From Dehalococcoidia bacterium UBA3254 (GTDB lineage: Bacteria; Chloroflexota; Dehalococcoidia; Dehalococcoidales; UBA3254), in contig DEUU01000205.1 of NCBI GenBank assembly GCA_002362735.1, forward strand, positions 1 through 29,025: a stretch of DNA of 29,025 bases, read 5' to 3'. This document shows positions 23,246 to 29,025 of this stretch, in pieces (positions within the stretch are counted from its first letter, which is position 1; the number at the start of each line of letters is the position of its first letter). A program made the translations under genes and the position numbers. The notes beneath the pieces are model-generated. The model ran no database searches. It was not told where the DNA came from and saw only the letters and a program-made list of their open reading frames with translations.

Positions 23246-24627
23246 GCCTTATCAGAGGGCGATTTCAAAAAGAAGCCAGCAATGAAGTGACCAGATATAC
23301 TGCCTCACTTCCATTTGACTGGCGGTTATATCGCTACGACATTGCCGGTTCAATTGCGCATGCGAAAATGTTAGCGAAGCAAAATATCATTTCTCCCGAA
23401 GACGCAAAATCAATCATCCGCGGTCTTAAAAAAATAGAAAAAGAAATAGATCAGGGAAAATTTCAGTTTAAGATAGAACTTGAAGATATTCACATAAGCA
23501 TCGAAGCTCGATTAACCGAAATAATCGGTCCAGCCGGAGCTCGTCTGCATACCGCTCGTTCGAGAAACGACCAGATAGCATTAGACTTACGCCTTTTTCT
23601 CAAATCGATAATAAAAGATACATTAAACGATATCAAAAGACTGCAAATCGCATTACTGGAATTAGCAGAAACTAATCAAACAGTAGTTTTACCGGGTTAT
23701 ACACACCTCCAAAGAGCGCAGCCGGTACTTCTGGCACATCACTATCTTGCTTATTTTGAAATGTTGCAACGAGACATGGAGAGATTCAACGATTGTTTCA
23801 AAAGAACGGATGTAATGCCCCTGGGAAGCGGGGCTTTAGCCGGAGTAGCTTATAAGATAGATCGGGAATTTGTCGCCAATAAATTAGGATTTCACCTTAT
23901 CAGCAACAATAGTTTAGACGCGGTCTCAGATAGAGATTTCGTCATTGAGTTTGAGTCTGCAGCCAGCCTTTGTATGATGCATATTTCCCGCTTTGCAGAG
24001 GAAGTGATTCTATGGTCATCCGCAGAATTTGATTTTATTGAACTAGATGATTCTTACACTACCGGAAGCAGTATTATGCCACAAAAAAAGAATCCGGATG
24101 TTGCAGAACTGGCTCGTGGAAAGGTTGGACGGGTTTACGGAAGACTGATATCGATGTTAACCACGATGAAAGGTCTACCTCTTTCATACAATAGAGACTT
24201 GCAGGAAGACAAAGAAGGGTTGTTCGATGTCGTAGATACTTTGTCATCTACTTTACGCGTGATTACCGGAATGACGGAGACGATGCGTTTTAAAGTGGAT
24301 AAAATGGCTCTAGCGCTTGATAAGGGCTATTTGTTAGCTACCGACATAGCGGATTATCTAGTTTCCAAGGGTGAGACATTTCGGAATGCACATTCACAGG
24401 TGGGTAAACTGGTAAATTGGGCGAGTTCAAAATGCAAATCTTTTAATGAGATCAGCGTCGAGGATTATAAACGATTCTCTCCCCTGTTTGAAGACGATGT
24501 TTATTTGATTACCGCGGAGAAGTCAATTTCTGCAAGGGATAATCCAGGCGGAACTGCTTTCAGCCAGGTGAAAAAGGCCTTAAAATCAGCTAAGGAAAAA
24601 CTTGAAGAAAAGTCTCATAAAAGATAG
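23242..24627 (+). CDS. argH: Argininosuccinate lyase
   Basis: The 461-residue protein splits argininosuccinate into arginine and fumarate, the last step of the pathway. The fumarase-superfamily signature is GSSIMPQKKNPD (275-286), containing the catalytic Ser277. Other conserved parts are HTARSRNDQIALDLRL (about 105-120), GYTHLQRAQPV (about 152-162) with the catalytic His, and DVMPLGSGALAG. The start overlaps the end of argG by 4 bases. A hairpin terminator lies 9 bases after the stop, so argH is the last gene of the arginine operon. Confidence 0.96.
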   Translation: MSLIRGRFQKEASNEVTRYTASLPFDWRLYRYDIAGSIAHAKMLAKQNIISPEDAKSIIRGLKKIEKEIDQGKFQFKIELEDIHISIEARLTEIIGPAGARLHTARSRNDQIALDLRLFLKSIIKDTLNDIKRLQIALLELAETNQTVVLPGYTHLQRAQPVLLAHHYLAYFEMLQRDMERFNDCFKRTDVMPLGSGALAGVAYKIDREFVANKLGFHLISNNSLDAVSDRDFVIEFESAASLCMMHISRFAEEVILWSSAEFDFIELDDSYTTGSSIMPQKKNPDVAELARGKVGRVYGRLISMLTTMKGLPLSYNRDLQEDKEGLFDVVDTLSSTLRVITGMTETMRFKVDKMALALDKGYLLATDIADYLVSKGETFRNAHSQVGKLVNWASSKCKSFNEISVEDYKRFSPLFEDDVYLITAEKSISARDNPGGTAFSQVKKALKSAKEKLEEKSHKR

Positions 24628-24635
24628 AAAAAATA

Positions 24636-24674
24636 AAATCAGTGGCGGAAACTTAGGGGATCTGCCACTGATTT
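24636..24674. terminator. Terminator between convergent argH and rpmB
   Basis: A perfect 11-base-pair stem (AAATCAGTGGC / GCCACTGATTT) with a 17-base loop. On the minus strand the stem is followed by a T-rich tract (TTATTTTTT), so it best terminates rpmB; on the plus strand the tail is ATTATT, so it may also stop argH. Confidence 0.75.
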
Positions 24675-24706
24675 ATTATTACGGGGTATTGTTTGGAAAC
24701 CGTTGA

Positions 24707-24892
24707 CTATTTAGCCTGGACTTTGTTCTGGGTGCGGAGGCATCTTGTGCATAGGTTAAGCTGCTTCATCTTGCCATCCACTAAAATAGTAGCCGGATGG
24801 ACATTGGGGTTAAATCTCCTGTTAGTGTGGCGCTTGGAATGACTAACATTCTCACCGAACATCGGTGTTTTTCCACAAATATCGCACTTCAA
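24707..24892 (-). CDS. rpmB: Ribosomal protein bL28, TTG start
   Basis: The 61-residue protein is the large-subunit ribosomal protein L28. It has the zinc-ribbon form, with Cys3-x-x-Cys6 (KCDICGK) and Cys48-x-x-Cys51 (LCTRC), plus the conserved SHSKRHTNRRFNPN (17-30). The frame is open back to an ATG at 24973, but that adds 27 residues unlike any L28 and the ATG lies in the promoter -35 box. The true start is the TTG at 24892, which places KCDICGK at its family position and has AAAGGAG eight bases upstream. The gene is transcribed leftward, divergent from fakA and convergent with argH. rpmB next to a fakA (yloV) homologue is a conserved neighbourhood in Firmicutes too; the usual asp23-like gene is missing. 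Confidence 0.95.
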   Translation of the reverse strand: MKCDICGKTPMFGENVSHSKRHTNRRFNPNVHPATILVDGKMKQLNLCTRCLRTQNKVQAK

Positions 24893-24900
24893 GGTATCTA

Positions 24901-24907
24901 CTCCTTT
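24901..24907 (-). promoter_or_regulatory. Ribosome binding site fixing the TTG start of rpmB
   Basis: AAAGGAG on the minus strand, eight bases before TTG 24892-24890. Confidence 0.8.
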
Positions 24908-24944
24908 GGTTAATTGACAATAATATTGCAAACCACCGTGCATT

Positions 24945-24973
24945 AATATACCATATTCTGGTACAATATTCAA
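24945..24973 (-). promoter_or_regulatory. Promoter for rpmB
   Basis: Read leftward, TTGAAT (24973-24968), 17 bases, TATATT (24950-24945). The start near 24938 gives a 46-base leader. A weaker rightward promoter for fakA (TTCAAA 24969-24974, 16 bases, TACAAT 24991-24996) would overlap the same -35 box. Confidence 0.6.
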
Positions 24974-25016
24974 AAATAAGCCATTAAAAATACAATAAGA
25001 TTAAAAACAGGTATAT

Positions 25017-25067
25017 ATGACAGAAGTCGATATCGATGAATTATGTACTTACAGGTCAATTCTATGA
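25017..25067 (+). CDS. Possible 16-codon upstream open reading frame of fakA
   Basis: ATG at 25017 to TGA at 25065-25067 encodes an acidic 16-residue peptide (MTEVDIDELCTYRSIL). ACAGG stands five bases before the ATG, and its stop overlaps the TGAGG that would be the ribosome binding site of fakA 13 bases later. It could couple or attenuate fakA translation, or be chance; no homologue is known to me. Confidence 0.28.
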   Translation: MTEVDIDELCTYRSIL

Positions 25068-25080
25068 GGTTACATAACAG

Positions 25081-26709
25081 ATGAGAAAAATAGAAACTAC
25101 AGACGGTGTAGTACTCAGGGATATGTTTTCAACAGCAACTGCCTGGTTGGAGAAAAGCGTTGCTGATATCGATGCATTAAACGTGTTTCCGGTTCCGGAT
25201 GGGGATACGGGAACAAATATGCTGCTAACAATGCGTTCAGCAGTGGAGGAAGCCTACCGTGCCCCAGACCACAGTGCAACCGCCGTAGCCCAGGCAATGT
25301 CTAAAGGAGCTTTAATGGGAGCTCGGGGCAATAGCGGTGTCATTCTTTCTCAAATCTGGCGGGGTATGGCCCAGGGAATGGGCAAGAAGGAAACCTTTAC
25401 CGGAAAAGATTTTGCCGTAGCCTTTTTACAAGCTTCAAAGACCGCTTACAAAGGCTTGAGTAACCCAGTAGAAGGGACAATATTAACTGTAGTCCGCGAG
25501 GCCGCTCAGGCCGGTCAAGCTTTTGTAGCTGATAATGGCGATAATCTGGTAGATGTGATGGAAGTGATCGTTAACGCAGCAAATAAATCATTGGCCAATA
25601 CCCCCAATTTACTTCCGGTGTTAAAAGAATCTGGAGTGGTAGATGCCGGCGGACAGGGTTTGTACACCATCCTTGAAGGAGCTCTGCGCTATCTACGGGG
25701 AGAAGGCGAGCAAATGCAGTTCCGCAAACCCCAAATTGTCTCCAGCAACATTACCGCTGCCCCGAGATTACCTTCAATAAGTGTAAAAGAGGTACCTTTT
25801 GGCTACTGTACTGAATTCTTACTAAAGGGCCAAAAAATGGACCCCGATAAGCTTCGAGAACGATTAAAAAAGCATGGGGAATCTCTTATTGTGGTAGGGG
25901 ATAAATCGAATGTTCGTGTGCATGTCCACACTCTGAATCCGGGGACCGTTTTGCGTATCGTCACTTCTCTGGGCACGATGCATCAGGTAAGCATTCGCAA
26001 TATGGATGAACAGCACGAAGATTACCTTGCGATGCAGAAACAAAGGTTACCTGCTTCAGATGTAGCAATTATCGCCGTAGTTCCCGGTGATGGTATATCG
26101 GACGTATTTAAAAGCCTGGGGGCATTTATAGTGCCAGGTGGTCAGACGATGAATCCCAGCACCAAAGATATATTACAGGCTGTAGAGTTAGTTGTCTCAA
26201 ATAAAGTAATTATCCTGCCGAATAACAAAAATATCATTTTAACCGCAAGTCAAGTACAATCTCTGACCAAAAAGAACATAAAAGTATTGGCGACAAAAAC
26301 TGTACCCCAGGGCGTAGCAGCCTTGTTGGCGTTCGATTATGAAGCTGACTATGAAGTCAACACCAAAGCGATGGAGAAAGCCAGAACGTCTGTCCGTACA
26401 ATAGAGATTACGCGGGCAATTCGCACCACCAAGATTGGTGATATGAGGATTCGCAAACATCAGGCCATTGGTCTCCTGGATACAGACCTGGTAGCAGTGA
26501 GTAATACATCGGTAGATGTATTAAACAAAGTAATGGAATCTGTTGATATCGAGACAGCCGATGTCGTGACTATTTACTATGGACAGGATGTAGAAAAAGA
26601 GGACGCAGAAAAAATTAGCGCCTGCATACGTGAGAAACATCCCAACCTTCAAATTGAAGTTGTAAAAGGCGGGCAACCTCATTACGAATATATCATTTCC
26701 ATTGAATAG
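25081..26709 (+). CDS. fakA: Fatty acid kinase ATP-binding subunit (DhaL/YloV family)
   Basis: The 542-residue protein has an N-terminal DhaL kinase domain with the magnesium-binding PDGDTGTNM motif (39-47, Asp40 and Asp42) and GARGNSGVILSQIWRG (about 80-95), which binds the nucleotide. DAGGQGLY (about 189-196) completes that domain. The middle and C-terminal parts (about 230-542) match the FakA extension that docks the FakB lipid carrier and ends in a DegV-like fold. In Firmicutes FakA phosphorylates fatty acids held by FakB, feeding exogenous fatty acids into phospholipids. The next gene is a DegV/FakB-type protein 20 bases downstream, which supports this. The ATG at 25081 is preceded by a weak TGAGG 12 bases away and by a possible uORF. 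The older name 'dihydroxyacetone kinase-like' would be misleading. Confidence 0.88.
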   Translation: MRKIETTDGVVLRDMFSTATAWLEKSVADIDALNVFPVPDGDTGTNMLLTMRSAVEEAYRAPDHSATAVAQAMSKGALMGARGNSGVILSQIWRGMAQGMGKKETFTGKDFAVAFLQASKTAYKGLSNPVEGTILTVVREAAQAGQAFVADNGDNLVDVMEVIVNAANKSLANTPNLLPVLKESGVVDAGGQGLYTILEGALRYLRGEGEQMQFRKPQIVSSNITAAPRLPSISVKEVPFGYCTEFLLKGQKMDPDKLRERLKKHGESLIVVGDKSNVRVHVHTLNPGTVLRIVTSLGTMHQVSIRNMDEQHEDYLAMQKQRLPASDVAIIAVVPGDGISDVFKSLGAFIVPGGQTMNPSTKDILQAVELVVSNKVIILPNNKNIILTASQVQSLTKKNIKVLATKTVPQGVAALLAFDYEADYEVNTKAMEKARTSVRTIEITRAIRTTKIGDMRIRKHQAIGLLDTDLVAVSNTSVDVLNKVMESVDIETADVVTIYYGQDVEKEDAEKISACIREKHPNLQIEVVKGGQPHYEYIISIE

Positions 26710-26729
26710 TTAAGGAGAGTCAAACAGCT

Positions 26730-27575
26730 ATGACAATTAGAATAGTAACCGATAGTATGGCAGATATTCCACAGGAACTGGCTAACAAGTTAAATATTAC
26801 CGTGATACCGGTTAATGTGTTGTTCGGCACGGAATCCTTTCGGGATGGAGTTGACCTCACTACCGAGCAATTTTATGCTCGACTCGTTACAAGTAAGACA
26901 TTGCCTACCACAGCCGTACCATCATTAGGCACTTTTATCGAAACTTATGAGAGCCTGGCTAAAGAGTCCGACGAAATATTAGTGATAACAATTTCTCACA
27001 AGCTCAGTGGGACTTTTGAAACAGCCTGCCGCGCAGCAGAGATGGTTAAAACCAGGAAACGAATAGAAGTAATTGATTCTCTGCATGTAATTATGGCTGA
27101 AGGGATGCTCGTTATACAGGCAGCCAAGGCAGCTCAGGATGGAAAGAACCTAGATGAGATAATCAAGATGGTCCGGAATAACATTCCTCGAGCCGAAGAA
27201 CGGATGGCTTTCGATACCCTGGAGTACCTAAAAAAGGGTGGGCGTATAGGTGCGGGACAGGCTTTTCTGGGGTCTATTTTAAAACTTAATCCGATATTGT
27301 GTTTGAAGGACGGAGAAGTTTATCCGATCTCTCGCGAGCGCTCCCGAGCTAAAGCCATCGAATCTCTTTATAATTATACGTCAGGATTTAGCAATGTCGA
27401 TGCTATTGCGGTGGAAGACGCAACCACTCCGGATGAAGCGGATGCTCTCAGTCTGCGATTGAAAGCGAATTTTCCGGGAAAACCTATTTATCGGTCGAAA
27501 GTTGGCGCCGTCATGGGGACACACGTTGGACCCAGCATCATCGCCGTTTCGATTATTGGCGATAAAAAGGCTTAG
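26730..27575 (+). CDS. DegV-family fatty acid-binding protein (FakB type)
   Basis: The 281-residue protein shows DegV/FakB features: the opening IRIVTDSMADIP (3-14), PTTAVPSLGTF (69-79) whose Thr/Ser loop holds the fatty-acid carboxylate, ISHKLSGTFETA (93-104), the LEYLKKGGRIG stretch (about 163-173) and the C-terminal GTHVGPS (about 263-269). FakB binds an acyl chain in a buried tunnel and presents the carboxylate to FakA. The last motif residue is Ser where Gly is usual. AAGGAGAG precedes the ATG by ten bases, and fakA ends 20 bases upstream, so kinase and carrier are one operon. Which fatty acid it prefers cannot be told. recG begins 14 bases after its stop. Confidence 0.88.
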   Translation: MTIRIVTDSMADIPQELANKLNITVIPVNVLFGTESFRDGVDLTTEQFYARLVTSKTLPTTAVPSLGTFIETYESLAKESDEILVITISHKLSGTFETACRAAEMVKTRKRIEVIDSLHVIMAEGMLVIQAAKAAQDGKNLDEIIKMVRNNIPRAEERMAFDTLEYLKKGGRIGAGQAFLGSILKLNPILCLKDGEVYPISRERSRAKAIESLYNYTSGFSNVDAIAVEDATTPDEADALSLRLKANFPGKPIYRSKVGAVMGTHVGPSIIAVSIIGDKKA

Positions 27576-27578
27576 GAC

Positions 27579-27582
27579 GGAG
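27579..27582 (+). promoter_or_regulatory. Ribosome binding site supporting the TTG start of recG
   Basis: GGAG (in GGACGGAG) seven bases before TTG 27590; no ATG or GTG appears in frame nearby. Confidence 0.5.
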
Positions 27583-27589
27583 ATCTATT

Positions 27590-29025
27590 TTGGCCGCTAA
27601 CATCGGGCCGCTACGAAAGATATTAGAACTGGAGAGCAAAAAAGGCTATCTTAATTCCGCCGTTATAGGTGGCCTTGATAATTTTCTGAACCTCTGGGTA
27701 AAACGAATTTCGAATTCTATCTCTGATAAAAAGACAGACAAACGCTTTTCAGAGGTATTTTCCCAGAGACTTCCTTACTCCTCGATGAATCATGCCCAGC
27801 GTAAAAAATGGGTTGGCGCAGCTGTAGAACTGTTACAAGATCTGGAAAATCCTCATTATACAAACCCTGGTATTCAACCCAAATCGAATAATCCACTTCA
27901 TATTGATAAGCCTGCCACTGTTAAAGCTAAAACAGACCGCAAAAATGTTTTGAAAAACAAAAATAATGCGGGAGCAGTTACACTCGGATCTTCTGTGATA
28001 ATGGTAAAGGGGATCAATGACGTACTGAAGAGGAAATTTGAAAAATTAGGAGTCCAGACAATTCGTGATTTGTTATATTTCTTTCCTCACCGTCACCTGG
28101 ATTACAGCCAGAGATCGTTCGTCAACCGATTAACTATAGGACAAGAAAATACCATAATCGCCAATATCTGGGAAGCTCGAGAGGTCAGACTCGGAACGAG
28201 ACGAAGCACAGAGGCAACTTTAGGCGATGAGACCGGTAACGTCAGGGCTGTCTGGTTTAATCAACCCTACCTGGCCAAAAATCTGAAAACCGGCTCGAAA
28301 ATAGTAGTTAGCGGTCGAGTTACAATTTTCGGTGGAATGCCCGTTTTCGAATCTCCGGAATGGGAGCCTTATGAAAATAAGGACCTGGTTCATACAGGTC
28401 GCTTAGTCCCCGTTTATCCCTTGACACAGGGATTGAGTCAGCGCCAGATGAGACGTATTATGAAGCCAGCAATTGACCAGTGGTCCAGCCAGTTAGATGA
28501 CTTTTTACCACCAATAATGAAAAACCGTCTTAAGATGTTAGACCTCGGAGAAGCGATTCGGCAAGCCCACTATCCCCAGGAAGAGAATGATAAGCAAGAA
28601 GCCAGACGAAGACTGGCTTTCGATGAGCTTTTTTTACTTCAATTAGGAGTTTTGAAGAAGAAACATAACTGGCAGGAGAGCCAACCTGGTATTCCGCTCA
28701 ATGTTTCTCAACCGGAGCTAAACACTTTTTTCCTTTCTCTACCCTATAAATTAACAAAGGCTCAAAGCCGGGTACTGGAAGAAATATTCCAAGATCTGCA
28801 AAAGCCAAAGCCGATGTCTCGTCTGCTGCAGGGAGAGGTAGGAAGTGGTAAAACCGTGGTAGCAACAGCAGCCCTGATTTCAGCGGTAGCGAGCGGATAT
28901 CAAGGAGCAATGATGGCCCCAACTGAAATACTGGCGGGTCAACATTTCAGTACAATCCGGAATATTTTATCTCAAGTGGGAAAGGAAACCGGCGAAGAAA
29001 ATATCTTTAGTTATGCTGGTTTTTT
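27590..29025 (+). CDS. recG: ATP-dependent DNA helicase RecG, 3' end cut by the window
   Basis: The frame is open for 478 codons to the right edge. RecG is a monomeric translocase that reverses stalled forks and processes recombination intermediates. An N-terminal helical extension of about 140 residues comes first and is of the kind seen in Thermotoga RecG. The wedge domain begins near VKGINDVLKRKFEKLGV, followed by IRDLLYFFPHRHLDYSQRS (about 159-177). An OB-fold part follows, with GDETGNVRAVWFNQPYL (about 211-227). The helicase core starts with TKAQSRVLEEI and Walker A GEVGSGKT (about 416-423, Glu where Asp is more common), then the motif Ia APTEILAGQH (about 442-451). The remaining helicase motifs lie beyond the window. 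The start is a TTG with GGAG seven bases upstream, 14 bases after the fakB-type gene. The conserved rpmB/fakA/recG neighbourhood supports the call. Confidence 0.93.
   Translation, partial: MAANIGPLRKILELESKKGYLNSAVIGGLDNFLNLWVKRISNSISDKKTDKRFSEVFSQRLPYSSMNHAQRKKWVGAAVELLQDLENPHYTNPGIQPKSNNPLHIDKPATVKAKTDRKNVLKNKNNAGAVTLGSSVIMVKGINDVLKRKFEKLGVQTIRDLLYFFPHRHLDYSQRSFVNRLTIGQENTIIANIWEAREVRLGTRRSTEATLGDETGNVRAVWFNQPYLAKNLKTGSKIVVSGRVTIFGGMPVFESPEWEPYENKDLVHTGRLVPVYPLTQGLSQRQMRRIMKPAIDQWSSQLDDFLPPIMKNRLKMLDLGEAIRQAHYPQEENDKQEARRRLAFDELFLLQLGVLKKKHNWQESQPGIPLNVSQPELNTFFLSLPYKLTKAQSRVLEEIFQDLQKPKPMSRLLQGEVGSGKTVVATAALISAVASGYQGAMMAPTEILAGQHFSTIRNILSQVGKETGEENIFSYAGF

Noticed and set aside
1..29025. 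CRISPR array, prophage, insertion sequence or toxin-antitoxin pair
   Set aside because: No regularly spaced repeats, transposase, integrase or paired small toxin/antitoxin frames were seen.

Overview
The window looks like a chromosomal segment of an anaerobic or facultative bacterium of the Chloroflexota, most likely class Dehalococcoidia. This is inferred from gene order and protein style (remA-gmk-mutS, a compact arginine cluster, rpmB divergent from fakA-fakB-recG, an NfnAB-type pair, a CPWN-type radical SAM protein). No rRNA or other phylogenetic marker is present, so the placement is provisional. Base composition is moderate and even. I see no phage, insertion sequence, CRISPR array, tRNA or rRNA.

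Positions 1-13,357 read almost entirely leftward. From the right: an NfnAB-like flavin/iron-sulfur pair closed by a clear terminator (11,056-11,089); an APC-superfamily permease with its own promoter; a usp-RCK-RCK operon from a strong promoter; comEA-comEC for DNA uptake; a large GT-C/YfhO-like membrane protein; a radical SAM protein; and the start of a CinA-C protein that runs off the left edge. The only rightward gene here is a DUF167 (YggU) gene whose 3' end overlaps the membrane-protein gene. Two gene-poor stretches (1,220-1,724 and 4,603-5,018) carry degenerate inverted copies of the same composite repeat and bracket the DUF167/membrane-protein pair.

From 13,599 the genes run rightward: remA, gmk and mutS; an alpha/beta hydrolase with a near-consensus promoter; a small leftward single-span membrane protein; argJ-argB-argD-argG-argH; a terminator shared with leftward rpmB; and finally fakA, a DegV-family (FakB-type) protein and recG, which is cut by the right edge.

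Several start sites differ from the longest open frame. rpmB and recG begin with TTG, and nfnA, argG and the hydrolase with GTG, each supported by a Shine-Dalgarno sequence. argJ starts about 14 codons inside its longest frame, because the outer TTG lies in the -35 box. usp, gmk, mutS, argJ and argB lack a Shine-Dalgarno sequence and have a -10-like hexamer only 9-12 bases before the ATG, which suggests leaderless or very short-leader transcripts.

No wholly new multi-gene system is evident. The most interesting items are the inverted composite repeat, the permease-USP-RCK-RCK cassette (possibly a split, nucleotide-gated transporter), and the leaderless promoter pattern.
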